Both the position numbers and the translations under genes were made by a program. The notes beneath the pieces were generated by a model. It saw only the letters and a list, made by a program, of their open reading frames with translations. It was not told the origin of the DNA and did no database searches. This document shows positions 42,969 through 52,082 of a stretch of 64,000 nt of DNA, in pieces (position 1 is the stretch's first letter; each line of letters begins with the position of its first letter). The stretch is from Burkholderia sp. Ax-1719 (GTDB lineage Bacteria; Pseudomonadota; Gammaproteobacteria; Burkholderiales; Burkholderiaceae), in assembly GCF_011753055.1 (NCBI RefSeq), contig NZ_VWWJ01000001.1, positions 868,001 to 932,000 of the forward strand. The letters are read 5' to 3'.

Positions 42969-44231
42969 TTATTGTGCGCCAGAGCGACGCTGCCTGATGT
43001 GATGGAAAACGTTGATGGCGATGGCGCACGCGGCCAGCACGCACGCCATGACGCTGAACGTGCCGCGCACGCCGAGTGCTTCGGAAGCGGTGCCGGCGAG
43101 CAGATAGCCGAACGGCATCGTGCCGTTGTAAGCCATGCCGTACATGCCGACGAGCCCGCCGCGCACGTGCTCGGGGCAGCGCTGCTGGATCGTCGCGTTG
43201 GTGGATGTCGCCGAAAAAGTGAGGCTGAAGCCGAGCAGACAGAACGCCGGAACCGAAAGCGCAGCGGCGTTCGTCGACGCAAGCACGAGTAGCGCGCCCA
43301 CGGCGCTCCAGGGCGCGAGTGCAATGCAGCGCGCGCTCGCCTTCGGTCCCCATGCCGACGAAAGCAGGATCGCCGCGCTCAGCGAGCCGCTGCCTGCTGC
43401 CGCGAAAAACAGTCCGGTGTAGCGCGCCGCGTCGTGAAAGGCGTGATCGGCGAGCAACGGCACGAGTGTCTGATAGCTCGCGGCGAACAGACCCATGCAG
43501 GCGAGCATGGGCAGATAGCGCGCCGAAAACGCGTCGGACATCACGTAGCCCACGGCGTCGCGCAGGCTGCTTTCGCCGCGCCCGGGACGCGGCGCACCAC
43601 CGCTCGGCATCGAGCGCACGCACAGCGCCATGACGCCCAGTGCGCACGCATAGATGCCGAACGACGCGCCGGGACCGAACGCCGGATAGACGAAGCCCGC
43701 GATGCTCGGCCCGACCATGCGCCCGACGTTGTAGACCGTGGTGTTCATGGCGACGGCGTTCGACGTCAGGCGCGGGTCGCGCAGACTCGTCACCAGCAGC
43801 ATCTGGCGCGCAGGCGTTTCGATCGCGCTCGAGGTGCCGATGGCCAGCGCGTGCAGCAGGATCAGCTTCACGCCGAGCACGCCCGTCACCCAGAGCGTGA
43901 GCAGGCTGAGCGTCAGCAGCGTGGACGTGGCCAGCACGCAGAGCGTCGCGCGCCGCGCATTGCCCGAGCGGATGCGCGATCCCGCGAGCGGCGCCACGAT
44001 GAGCTGCGGCCCGTACAGCAGGAAGTTCAGCAGCGCCAGCACGGACGCCATGCCCGTGAGGTGATAGACGAGCAGGTTGAGCGTAATGTTCTGCGTCCAG
44101 CTTCCGAGCACCGAAACGACCTGTCCGCAGGCATAGCGTCGCAGCGCAGGCTCCGTGAGCGCGGGGAAAAGGCGGTCTTGCAGGCTTGTACGGGTTGCTG
44201 CGCGGGTTGCGCTGTCTTGCGTCTCGCTCAT
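42969..44231 (-). CDS. MFS transporter, EntS/DHA3-like
   Basis: A 420-residue transporter with about ten to twelve helices: ALTEPALRRYACGQVVSVLGSWTQNITLNLLVYHLTG and SSAIETPARQMLLVTSLRDPRLTSNAVAMNTTVYNVGRMVGPSIAGF are typical of the DHA3/enterobactin-exporter-like group, so it is more likely an exporter. Its ATG overlaps the stop of the preceding MFS gene by four bases. It is the eighth gene of the operon, the third of four transporters. Confidence 0.9.
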   Translation of the reverse strand: MSETQDSATRAATRTSLQDRLFPALTEPALRRYACGQVVSVLGSWTQNITLNLLVYHLTGMASVLALLNFLLYGPQLIVAPLAGSRIRSGNARRATLCVLATSTLLTLSLLTLWVTGVLGVKLILLHALAIGTSSAIETPARQMLLVTSLRDPRLTSNAVAMNTTVYNVGRMVGPSIAGFVYPAFGPGASFGIYACALGVMALCVRSMPSGGAPRPGRGESSLRDAVGYVMSDAFSARYLPMLACMGLFAASYQTLVPLLADHAFHDAARYTGLFFAAAGSGSLSAAILLSSAWGPKASARCIALAPWSAVGALLVLASTNAAALSVPAFCLLGFSLTFSATSTNATIQQRCPEHVRGGLVGMYGMAYNGTMPFGYLLAGTASEALGVRGTFSVMACVLAACAIAINVFHHIRQRRSGAQ

Positions 44232-45520
44232 GCCAGCGCCTTGCCGCGCGTTTCCGGTGCGAACAGCACGACGATTGCGGCGGCGAGAAACGCCACGATC
44301 GTGGTGGCGAGACCCATCGTGAAGCCGCCCGACGTCGAAGCCAGCGCGCCGATCACCAGCGGTGCGATAAAGCCGCCAAGCCGTCCACCGTTATACGCGA
44401 GTCCCATGAGAAAGCCGCGCGAGGCCGTATCGCCGATGATTTCCGCGAGGAACGGTCCCGCGCCCGCAAAAATGCCGTTCACGCCGAAGCCAGTCAGAAA
44501 GATCGCCGTCATCAGCAGCCACGGATTCGCGCTGACGATATAGACGCCCACAGCAACCGCACCCACCAGCAGATATGCGATGAACATCGGGCGGCGTCCG
44601 AGCCTGTCGACGAAAGCCGAAAACAGCAGAAACCCCGAGATTGCGCCGAACTGGAGCGCGAGCACGAATTTAAGGCTATGCACGAAGTCGAGATGCTTGA
44701 CCGTTACGAGGAACGTCGGCGTCCACGTGAACACGCCCCAGTAGAGGTATTGCAGGAAGAAGATGAACGTGAAGGCCGCGAGCAGGCCGCGCACGTTGAG
44801 TTTCGCGTCTTGCTGCGGCGCTTTGTGCTCGCTGTGCGAGGCATGAAGGCGGGCTGCGGCCTTGCGTTCCAGCCAGATGGGCGATTCTGGCGTCTTGCGC
44901 GCGACCCAGAACAGGATGAAAAACGGCAGCGCGCCGATCAGAAACAGCACGCGCCAGCCGTCGTGCGCGAGACCGCCGTTGATTCCGCTGACCGTGCCGG
45001 AAACCGTGATCGCGATGATCGCGCCCACGGGGAGGCCCATCTGCATGAGCGCGCCGCCTTTACCGCGTCGGCTTGCGTGCCAGGTTTCCGCGACCAGCGC
45101 CGCGCCTGCCGTCCACATACCGCCCATGCCGAGCGCGCCGCACAGCCGCGCCGCTGCGAACCAGTGTTCGTTCGGCGCAAACGCGAGCAGCCCTGAAAAC
45201 AGCGAGTAAATGCCGATGCACAGCAACGCGGTGCGCACGCGACCGAGCTTGTCGGAGACATAGCCAAACAGAATGCCGCCGACGATCTGTCCTGCTGCAG
45301 TAATACTCGTGAACAGGCCCAATTGCGCTTTGGTAAGGCCAAATTGCAGCGCAAGCGTGGGCAGCAACAGCGAGAGCAGAAAGGAATCGTAGCTTTCGAA
45401 GGTCCAGCCGAGGCCCGCAAGTGAAAGCGCGCGCCATTCGGGACCGGTTACGCGCGTCGCAGACTGTGTTTGCAGGCGCTCGCTGATGCCGTTATCGGCG
45501 TTGAGGATGTCTGACTTCAC
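44228..45520 (-). CDS. MFS transporter, AAHS/sugar-acid symporter-like
   Basis: A 430-residue transporter. ALSLAGLGWTFESYDSFLLSLLLPTLALQFGLTKAQLG, GGILFGYVSDKLGRVRTALLCIG and WRVLFLIGALPFFILFWVARKTPESPIWL fit the aromatic acid:H+ or metabolite:H+ symporter groups. The start is GTG at 45520, overlapping the amidohydrolase stop by four bases and preceded by GGAG. The C-terminus overlaps the next MFS gene. Substrate probably an organic acid. Confidence 0.9.
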   Translation of the reverse strand: MKSDILNADNGISERLQTQSATRVTGPEWRALSLAGLGWTFESYDSFLLSLLLPTLALQFGLTKAQLGLFTSITAAGQIVGGILFGYVSDKLGRVRTALLCIGIYSLFSGLLAFAPNEHWFAAARLCGALGMGGMWTAGAALVAETWHASRRGKGGALMQMGLPVGAIIAITVSGTVSGINGGLAHDGWRVLFLIGALPFFILFWVARKTPESPIWLERKAAARLHASHSEHKAPQQDAKLNVRGLLAAFTFIFFLQYLYWGVFTWTPTFLVTVKHLDFVHSLKFVLALQFGAISGFLLFSAFVDRLGRRPMFIAYLLVGAVAVGVYIVSANPWLLMTAIFLTGFGVNGIFAGAGPFLAEIIGDTASRGFLMGLAYNGGRLGGFIAPLVIGALASTSGGFTMGLATTIVAFLAAAIVVLFAPETRGKALA

Positions 45521-46566
45521 GTGTTGTCTCCGGGGAGATCCAGTCCGTAGGTCCTGGCGGCGGTGCGGCTGAAGAGGGCTGCGCGCTCGTCGGGCGAAAC
45601 GCCACTTGCGATGCGCTTGAACGCGTTCCACAGCGCCGTGTATCCGACCATGCCCTTGTCGACCGGGAAATTGCTTTCGAACATGCAGCGTTGCGCGCCG
45701 AATAGATCGACGCAGGTTTCGACCAGCGGCGCCCATGCTTGCGCAAGCGTTTCGGACGAGGGTGGCAGCGCCTGCGTGGCGAAATCGAAGCCGAACACGC
45801 TCATGCCTGCGCCACCCAGCTTGATGCGCGTGTTAGGCAGGCTCGCGAGTCGGCGCAGTGAAGCGGCCCACGCCGCGCGCGTCTCGTCGCGCTGGCTCGC
45901 GTGCGGTCCCAAACCGACCAATCCGCCGAAGTGGTCGATCACAATCGTCACTTCCGGCGTGCTGGCAGCGAGTGCGTAAAGCGCGTCCAGTTGCGTGTGA
46001 TAGACCCAGACGTCGAGCACGAGGCCATAGCGCGCGAGCGTTTTCACGCCTGCGCGAAACGACTTGCGTTCCATCAGATCGCTCGGCGGCACGACCGGGC
46101 TCGAGCGCACCGCATCGCTCGCGTGCCATGCCAGCGGATTGCGCATACCACGCAGCCGTCCGCCCGTTGCGGCGAGCATCGCTTCGACCACAGGCGCAAC
46201 GTCCTCGCCCAGTGACAGATCCGCGCCGCCGACAATCGCCTCGCACGCGTGCGTCGGACCATAGGTGCCGCTCGCAAACATCGCCGCGACGCCGTTGGCG
46301 AATTCGGCTTCACCAACGGGCTTCATCGCCTCTGGGCCGCTTGCGCGCAGCATCGAGCGGCATTGCACATAAACCGTCGAGACGATGCGATGGCCGCTGC
46401 TTTCGATATCCCGGCGCAGTTCATCGGCGAGATAGTGGCCCGACTGCCGGTCCCATAGATGATGATGGGCATCGACAATCGGCAGGTCGGGCTGCAATGC
46501 GGCTTCTTCGCGCAGCGCGAGCCAATCGTCGCGGACGGGAAGATGCGGGGCGTGAACGATCTGCAT
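45517..46566 (-). CDS. Amidohydrolase family 2 (TIM-barrel metal-dependent hydrolase), cytoplasmic
   Basis: A 349-residue hydrolase without signal peptide. Metal motif VDAHHHLWDRQSG; the later histidines are in VDWVYHTQLD-like and VTIVIDHFGG segments, and the terminal ESNFPVDK is in the usual place. It resembles COG3618 lactone hydrolases. The ATG at 46566 follows the porin stop by 11 bases. It is a second amidohydrolase in the same operon, this one cytoplasmic, so the two may act on successive or differently located lactones. Confidence 0.87.
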   Translation of the reverse strand: MQIVHAPHLPVRDDWLALREEAALQPDLPIVDAHHHLWDRQSGHYLADELRRDIESSGHRIVSTVYVQCRSMLRASGPEAMKPVGEAEFANGVAAMFASGTYGPTHACEAIVGGADLSLGEDVAPVVEAMLAATGGRLRGMRNPLAWHASDAVRSSPVVPPSDLMERKSFRAGVKTLARYGLVLDVWVYHTQLDALYALAASTPEVTIVIDHFGGLVGLGPHASQRDETRAAWAASLRRLASLPNTRIKLGGAGMSVFGFDFATQALPPSSETLAQAWAPLVETCVDLFGAQRCMFESNFPVDKGMVGYTALWNAFKRIASGVSPDERAALFSRTAARTYGLDLPGDNT

Positions 46567-46577
46567 GATTCGCCTGT

Positions 46578-47741
46578 TCAGAACTTCTTGCGCATGCCGA
46601 TCACAAAGCCGGTCTGGTCGTAGTTCGCCGCGACCGTGCCGTAACCGTTCACGCCCAACGCCGAACCGCCCTTGTTGCGCGCGAATGCGGCGGTGGCGTA
46701 AATGTCGGTGCTTTTGGACAGCAGGTAGTCCGCGCTCAGGACACCCATCCACGGATCGGCGCTCGTCGAGTGAACGTCCTGGTAGTAGGCCGCTGCGGTG
46801 ACGAAGAATGCAGGCGTGAACATGTAATTCGCGCCCGCCCAGTACAGATTTGCCGAACTCGACTGCGAGCCGCTGTTGGTCACCAGGATCGGGTTCGCCG
46901 GCAGGAACGCGCGTGACGCCTGCAGATAGCGATAGCCCGCAAAGGCCTTCAAACCACCAATCGTGTAGGTTGCGGCTGCGGTGGCGCGGCGCTCGGTTCC
47001 CGTGTTGGTCGCGACCGTGTTGCTGTTGCGCTGCTCGTACGAAAGGCTTGCGGCGAACGGACCGCCCGCGTAGGTGAGCGAGCCGCCGAAGTAACGGCCC
47101 GTGAGTTCGGCGCCCGGTACTTCGCTGCCATAGCCGGTGTCATAGCGCGTGCTGTACATCGCGGCGACGGTGACGGGACCGAATGCGCCCACGTATTTCG
47201 CGGAATTATCGATGCGGGCTGCCATCGCATAGTCGATAGAGAGCGTGGAATAGCGCGACGACGCGCCCATCGGATCGAATACGACTGCCTGATCGTAGAG
47301 CAGCGAGTTCTGGCGGCCGAGCGTGAGCGTCTGGCCTCGCGCCGTGAGGCCGACCCACGCCTGACGACCGAACAGACGCGATGTAGTCGTGGCGTTCGCG
47401 CCCAGCCCTTTGGTTGCTTGCGCGCTGGTGCCGTCGTTGACGTTGAAGCCATTTTCAAGGGTGAAAATCGCCTTGATGCCGCCGCCGAGATCTTCGACGC
47501 CCTTAAGGCCCCAGCGCGATCCTGAAAGATTGCCCGACGCTTCGCGCGTGAGCGCGCCGTTGCTCTGCGTATTGTTGATATGTTCGATGCCCACATCGAC
47601 GATGCCGTACAGCGTCACGCTGCTTTGTGCATGAGCCACGTGCGGCGCGAGCGCGAGTGTGGCCGTGGCAGCCGCTGCGGTGATCGTCGCGCCCGATACG
47701 CGCTTGATGGCATTCGAAGTGTGGAAATGGGGTTCCTGCAT
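46578..47741 (-). CDS. Gram-negative porin
   Basis: A 387-residue porin of the same family as the one at 22899. The signal ends APHVAHA and the mature chain starts QSSVTLYGIVDVGIEHINN. Family blocks include GSRWGLKGVEDLGGGIKAIFTLENGFNVNDG and LFGRQAWVGLTARGQTLTLGRQ, and the end is GFVIGMRKKF with the terminal phenylalanine. ATG at 47741 follows GGAGACACC. As the fifth operon gene it would admit the substrate across the outer membrane. Confidence 0.93.
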   Translation of the reverse strand: MQEPHFHTSNAIKRVSGATITAAAATATLALAPHVAHAQSSVTLYGIVDVGIEHINNTQSNGALTREASGNLSGSRWGLKGVEDLGGGIKAIFTLENGFNVNDGTSAQATKGLGANATTTSRLFGRQAWVGLTARGQTLTLGRQNSLLYDQAVVFDPMGASSRYSTLSIDYAMAARIDNSAKYVGAFGPVTVAAMYSTRYDTGYGSEVPGAELTGRYFGGSLTYAGGPFAASLSYEQRNSNTVATNTGTERRATAAATYTIGGLKAFAGYRYLQASRAFLPANPILVTNSGSQSSSANLYWAGANYMFTPAFFVTAAAYYQDVHSTSADPWMGVLSADYLLSKSTDIYATAAFARNKGGSALGVNGYGTVAANYDQTGFVIGMRKKF

Positions 47742-47810
47742 GGTGTCTCCGTTTATTGATTTGTGTTTTGTATAGGCGAGAAGTGACGAGCGAAACAACG
47801 TAAAGCGCAT

Positions 47811-49187
47811 TCAGGCGTGGGGTTCTTCTCCCACGCCCGCACCGGGATCGCCGAGCCACGCGATCGTCAGGCCGCCGATCAGCAGCACGGCGGCTACGGC
47901 GAGCAGCGGAGCGGTAAAGCCGCCAGTGAGATCCTTGATGCCGCCGATCATCGACGGCCCGACAAAGCCGCCGAGATTGCCGATCGAAACAATCAGCGCA
48001 ATCCCGCCCGCAGCGGCGCGCCCCGTCAGGAATCCTGATGGAATAGCCCAATACGTCGCCTGAAACGCGAGAATGCCGCTCACCGTGAAGCACAGCGCAA
48101 TGAGCTTGAGGATCGGCGCATCGAGCATCGTGCTGATTGCGAGCGCTACGGCGGCGACGAAGAGCGCGCCCGCCACGTACGGAATGCGATGCGCGGAGCG
48201 ATTCGCCAGACTCGCCCATGCGATCATCACCACCGCGCCGATTGCGTAGGGAATGGCAGTCAGCCAGCCGATCATGGCGTGACCCACGCCAAACTGTTTG
48301 ATGATCTGCGGCATCCACAGCCCCACGCCGATCGAGCCGACAATGCCGCAGAAGTTGACGAGCGCGAGCACGAACACGCGCCAGTTGGTCATGGCGTCGC
48401 GCAGGCTGGAGCCGTGCTTGCCCGCAATGCTGCGCTGCTCGATGGCGAGCCGGTGCGCCAGTACGTCCTTTTCGTCGCGGCTCAGCCAGCGTGCCTTTTC
48501 GGGGCGATCGGCGAGGATAAAGACGCACGCAATGCCCAGCGCAATCGCGGGCAACCCTTCGATCAGCAGCAGCCACTGCCAGCTGCGCAGCCCATGCACG
48601 CCGCCGAGTTGCAGCAGCGCCCCGGATACCGGCGAGCCAATCATATTCGCCACCGGAATGCCGACGAGAAACGCAGCGGTCACTTTCGCGCGCCATTTTC
48701 CCGGAAACCACTGCGTGAAATACAGGTAGATGCCCGGCGTAAAGCCGGCTTCGGCAACGCCCAGCATGAAGCGCGCAGCGGCGAAGCTTTTCGGGCCGGC
48801 GACAAAGGCCGTTGCCATCGAAATCAATCCCCACGTGATCATGATGCGCGCAATCCAGATACGCGCGCCGACCTTCTGCATGATCAGATTGCTGGGGATT
48901 TCGAACAGAAAATAGCCGATGAAGAAAAGTCCCGCACCCAGTCCGAATTGCTGCGCCGTGAGGCCGAGATCCTTGTTCATCGTGAGCGCGGCGAACCCGA
49001 CGTTGGTGCGGTCAAGATAGCTGATCACGTAGCACGCGAAAATGAACGGCAGGATGCGGCGGAACGCCTTTTCGAGCGTGCGTTCGCTGGCGGCGTACTG
49101 AGCGGCCGACATCGGCGCGCTGGTCGTTTCGTGCGTGCGTGACGCTTGCGTCGAGCTCGCTGCGCGGATGGGCTGGGAAATGTGCAT
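47811..49187 (-). CDS. MFS transporter, ACS family
   Basis: A 458-residue anion:cation symporter. FRRILPFIFACYVISYLDRTNVGFAALTMNKDLGLTA and FEIPSNLIMQKVGARIWIARIMITWGLISMATAFV are the ACS signature, also shared with the MFS at 41634 (IARIMITWGLIS). ATG at 49187 with GGAGG upstream. It follows the SMP-30 lactonase gene and precedes the porin, so it is the best candidate for the main uptake permease of the pathway. Confidence 0.92.
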   Translation of the reverse strand: MHISQPIRAASSTQASRTHETTSAPMSAAQYAASERTLEKAFRRILPFIFACYVISYLDRTNVGFAALTMNKDLGLTAQQFGLGAGLFFIGYFLFEIPSNLIMQKVGARIWIARIMITWGLISMATAFVAGPKSFAAARFMLGVAEAGFTPGIYLYFTQWFPGKWRAKVTAAFLVGIPVANMIGSPVSGALLQLGGVHGLRSWQWLLLIEGLPAIALGIACVFILADRPEKARWLSRDEKDVLAHRLAIEQRSIAGKHGSSLRDAMTNWRVFVLALVNFCGIVGSIGVGLWMPQIIKQFGVGHAMIGWLTAIPYAIGAVVMIAWASLANRSAHRIPYVAGALFVAAVALAISTMLDAPILKLIALCFTVSGILAFQATYWAIPSGFLTGRAAAGGIALIVSIGNLGGFVGPSMIGGIKDLTGGFTAPLLAVAAVLLIGGLTIAWLGDPGAGVGEEPHA

Positions 49188-49278
49188 GGGTGCTCCTCCG
49201 TTGCATCTCGGTCGGATGCAACTTGCTGTTCTGGAGCCGGCAGGCGCGTCGGCGCTGCCGGCTGTTGCGATTCGCGCG

Positions 49279-50214
49279 TTACGCCGCTTCGCGGCGTTGG
49301 GCAGCGTGCGGAAGCGGGCCCGCAACCTCCATCTCGGCCTTCAGCACGGTGCCGGAGACGGATTCGGTCATGAAGAGCGTCTTCATGTCCGGACCGCCGA
49401 AGCACAGATTCGTGAGCGAAGCGCCTGCGGGACTGAGCAGAATCGCTTCCGGTTCCGCAAGGTGGTTGAGCACCCATGCGCGACCCAGTCCGGGGTTGGC
49501 GACGAAGAGACGTCCAGCGCTGTCGATGGTCAGACCGTCCGGGCCGCTCGGGCCATACGACGTAAAGAACTGGCCGACCTTGCTGACCGAGCCGTCGGCC
49601 TGCAGCGGCATGCGCCACACGCAGTTGCCGCGCGTCATCGCGACGTAGAGCACTTTCTCGTCTGGCGAAAGCACAAGGCCGTTCGGGCTCGGGCAATTGC
49701 CGAGCAGCATGTCCAGCTTGCCCTTGGGCGAGAGCCGGTAGACGCGGCCAGTCGGATCGTGCAGTCCGGTTTGCCCCTGGTCCGTGAAGTACAGATTGCC
49801 CTTCGAATCGAACGTGAGATCGTTGACGCCGCGAAAGCGCTCGGTGTTACGACGCTCGAGATACGGTGTGACTTCGCCACGCGCGATGTCGAGCAGCATC
49901 AGGCCGTTGCGATAATCCGTGATGAGCAGATGATCTTCGTCGACGAGCTTCATGCCGTTGGGCTCGCCGTCATATTCGACGACGAGTTCCCATTCGCCAT
50001 CGGTCGAGATACGGAACACACGGCCGTGCGGGATGTCGGTCACATACAGATGACCTTGCGGACTCCACACCGGACCTTCGAGGAACGAGTCGGTCGGCTG
50101 GCCGCCGCGATTCGCGCGCGACCAGTCCGTCTGTACATTCGCCTTGCGGAAATGCTCCGGCATGCGCGTGAATACTTCTGCGTGCCGGATTTCCGGCTGC
50201 TTGAGATAGAACAT
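49279..50214 (-). CDS. SMP-30/gluconolactonase family protein
   Basis: A 311-residue beta-propeller lactonase. Metal-binding segments are visible: FLEGPVWSPQGHLYVTDI (Glu), GEPNGMKLVDEDHLLITDY, RGVNDLTFDSKGNLYFTDQG (Asn), SPNGLVLSPDEKVLYVAMT (Asn) and PDGLTIDSAGRLFVAN (Asp). Such enzymes hydrolyse sugar- or aldonolactones in a calcium- or zinc-dependent way. No signal peptide is seen. I start at 50214 (MFYLKQPEI). It lies between the dehydrogenase and MFS genes in the operon, fitting a sugar-acid or lactone pathway. Confidence 0.9.
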   Translation of the reverse strand: MFYLKQPEIRHAEVFTRMPEHFRKANVQTDWSRANRGGQPTDSFLEGPVWSPQGHLYVTDIPHGRVFRISTDGEWELVVEYDGEPNGMKLVDEDHLLITDYRNGLMLLDIARGEVTPYLERRNTERFRGVNDLTFDSKGNLYFTDQGQTGLHDPTGRVYRLSPKGKLDMLLGNCPSPNGLVLSPDEKVLYVAMTRGNCVWRMPLQADGSVSKVGQFFTSYGPSGPDGLTIDSAGRLFVANPGLGRAWVLNHLAEPEAILLSPAGASLTNLCFGGPDMKTLFMTESVSGTVLKAEMEVAGPLPHAAQRREAA

Positions 50215-50239
50215 ATTGGACCTGAAAATTCGTTCAGGA

Positions 50240-51190
50240 CTACGCAGCGCTTCGCGCGTGCGAATCGATGACGTCGATGACATTCGCGGCTGCGCCTTTA
50301 CCCATGTTGACGTAGGCCGCGTCGCTGACGCCACCGATGTGCGGGGACAGGATCGCGTTCGCGAGGCCCTGGAAAACATGAGGCGAGGGCATCGGCTCGA
50401 CGTCGAAGCTGTCGAGGCCCGCTGCGAGCAGATGACCGCTGGCGAGCGCTTCGGCCAGCGCCGGTTCGTCGATCAATCCGCCGCGCGCGGTATTGACGAG
50501 AATCGCGCCGCGCTTGAACTTGCTCAACGTTTCAGCGTTGATCATCTGGCGGTTTTCGTCCGTCAACGGGCAGTGCAGCGACACGATGTCCGACGCGGCG
50601 AAGAGTGCCTCGAGCGAGACCAGCGACACGCCTGCGGGCGCTTCTTTCGCGTACGGATCGTAGGCGAGCACGTTCATGTCGAACGCCGCGGCCGCCGCTG
50701 CAACACGTCGCCCGATCGCGCCCAGCCCGACCAGACCGATGGTGCGGCCCGCAAGTTCGAGCGACTTGTGCGTGGACTTGTCCCAATGGCCCGCGCGCAT
50801 CCGCACGTCGAGTTGCGGCACGGAATTCGCGCACGCGAGAATCAACGCCCACGTGTGCTCGGCGACCGCTGCCGCGTTTGCGCCGACCGCTGCGCGCACG
50901 GCGATGCCACGCTCAGCGGCGGCTTTCTGGTCGATCACGTCGATGCCGCTGCCGTGCTTGGAGATAACCTGCAGATTGCCGCCGCACGCGTCCATGACTT
51001 TCGCGTTGATCTTGCCGTAGCGCACGATGATGGCGACCGGCTGGTGCGTTGCGCACAGCGCGATCAGGTCGCTCTCGGTCGGCGTGCGTCCGGCGTACAC
51101 GATCTGGAAATCGCGCAGCATCTCCAGCGCTTCGGCGGCAAGGTCAGAGCCGGTGACGATCAGCGCGGGCTGTTGTGTTGCGGCGTTCAT
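50240..51190 (-). CDS. D-2-hydroxyacid dehydrogenase
   Basis: A 316-residue NAD(P)-dependent D-isomer specific dehydrogenase. Nucleotide motif TIGLVGLGAIGRRVAAAA, catalytic Arg in LVNTARGGLIDEPAL, Glu in GLDSFDVEP and His in ILSPHIGGVS are all present. It reduces a 2-keto acid or oxidises the hydroxy acid. The ATG at 51190 overlaps the aldolase stop by one base (TGATG), so the two are coupled. The substrate is likely one step from the aldolase product. Confidence 0.93.
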   Translation of the reverse strand: MNAATQQPALIVTGSDLAAEALEMLRDFQIVYAGRTPTESDLIALCATHQPVAIIVRYGKINAKVMDACGGNLQVISKHGSGIDVIDQKAAAERGIAVRAAVGANAAAVAEHTWALILACANSVPQLDVRMRAGHWDKSTHKSLELAGRTIGLVGLGAIGRRVAAAAAAFDMNVLAYDPYAKEAPAGVSLVSLEALFAASDIVSLHCPLTDENRQMINAETLSKFKRGAILVNTARGGLIDEPALAEALASGHLLAAGLDSFDVEPMPSPHVFQGLANAILSPHIGGVSDAAYVNMGKGAAANVIDVIDSHARSAA

Positions 51191-51891
51191 CACAGAACCT
51201 CGCCTTCGGCCAGCATGCCCACTGCGCGCAGTTCGTTGTCGAGCCACGCCGGGCGCAGCGCTTCGCGCTTGCGGATGGCGGCGATGCGCGCGGTTTCGGC
51301 GTCGACCTTCTTTTGCGCCAGCACGAGAATGCGCTCGACATCCTCGCGCGGAATCACCACCACGCCATCCGCATCGCCGACGATCAGGTCGCCCGGATTG
51401 ATCGTCGCGCCACCGGCCGAGATCTGATAGTTGACGCGGCCGGCGACGCTCTTCGTCGGGCCGCACGGATTGAGGCCGGCGGCAAACACGGGGAAGCCGT
51501 TCTTCGCCAGTTCGGCGGAGTCGCGCACGGCGGCGTCGAGCACCAGACCGCCAAGGCCGCTTTCCTGCGCCTGCGTCGTCATGATTTCGCCGATGAGCGC
51601 GCATGCGAGGTCGCCCTTGCCATCGACCACGATGACGTCGCCGGGTTGGGCGATGGCCAGCGCGGCGTGGATCGCCAGGTTGTCGCCCTGGCGGACTTCG
51701 ACGGTAATCGCCGGGCCCGCGAGCTTCATGCCGGCGGCGACGGGTTTGACGCGGCCGTGCAGGGTGCCGCGGCGACCCGCGACATCGGCGAGAATGGCTG
51801 CCTGGAACTGCGAGGCGGCTTTCACGAGTTCAGGGGAGACGCGAGTGATGTCGCGAACGATAGACGGCGTGTTGCTGGAGTTGGCGCTCAT
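51190..51891 (-). CDS. RraA/HMG aldolase family protein (4-carboxy-4-hydroxy-2-oxoadipate aldolase-like)
   Basis: A 233-residue member of the RraA-like family. The first half contains IVVDGKGDLACALIGEIMTTQAQ, the second GLGGLVLDAAVRDSAEL with the catalytic Arg-Asp pair and GVVVIPREDVERILVLAQKKVDAET. Class II aldolases of this fold cleave 4-hydroxy-4-methyl- or 4-carboxy-4-hydroxy-2-oxoadipate into pyruvate plus a second acid. I use the ATG at 51891, after GAGG. It is the first gene of the operon, transcribed away from the IclR regulator through three palindromes. Confidence 0.85.
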   Translation of the reverse strand: MSANSSNTPSIVRDITRVSPELVKAASQFQAAILADVAGRRGTLHGRVKPVAAGMKLAGPAITVEVRQGDNLAIHAALAIAQPGDVIVVDGKGDLACALIGEIMTTQAQESGLGGLVLDAAVRDSAELAKNGFPVFAAGLNPCGPTKSVAGRVNYQISAGGATINPGDLIVGDADGVVVIPREDVERILVLAQKKVDAETARIAAIRKREALRPAWLDNELRAVGMLAEGEVL

Positions 51892-51912
51892 TGAATCAAC
51901 CTCTTTCAGTGC

Positions 51913-51929
51913 GTTGTACATAGTACAAC
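51913..51929. promoter_or_regulatory. IclR-region palindrome 1
   Basis: GTTGTAC-ATA-GTACAAC is a perfect 7-bp inverted repeat, 22 bases upstream of the aldolase start, where it could block or recruit polymerase. A further half-site GTTGTAC follows at 51933-51939. Confidence 0.6.
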
Positions 51930-51996
51930 TGTGTTGTACAAAGTGAAATCACTATAGCGTTGCGTTGCAGTAGCTTTCCATCGGCGTAAACCCTCC

Positions 51997-52023
51997 ACCA
52001 TGTACAACATGGTTGTACATGGT
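51997..52023. promoter_or_regulatory. IclR-region palindrome 2 (longest)
   Basis: ACCATGTACAAC-ATG-GTTGTACATGGT is a perfect 12-bp inverted repeat with a 3-base centre, midway between the operon and the IclR gene. It has the same TTGTAC core as the other two sites, in the opposite half-site orientation. Confidence 0.65.
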
Positions 52024-52041
52024 AAAACAAATCGGTTATTG

Positions 52042-52056
52042 TTGTACCATGTACAA
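52042..52056. promoter_or_regulatory. IclR-region palindrome 3
   Basis: TTGTAC-CAT-GTACAA is a 6-bp inverted repeat, 27 bases before the IclR start. It suggests autoregulation. Confidence 0.6.
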
Positions 52057-52082
52057 TCGGCGCAACCAGAATCGGAGGGGAG

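Noticed and set aside
41818..43647. A 609-residue minus-strand frame across two MFS genes
   Set aside because: It is out of frame with both real MFS genes, which have clear families and coupled starts.
41478..44543. Several long plus-strand frames opposite the MFS genes
   Set aside because: They are antisense shadows caused by high third-position GC, rich in Arg and His with no domain.
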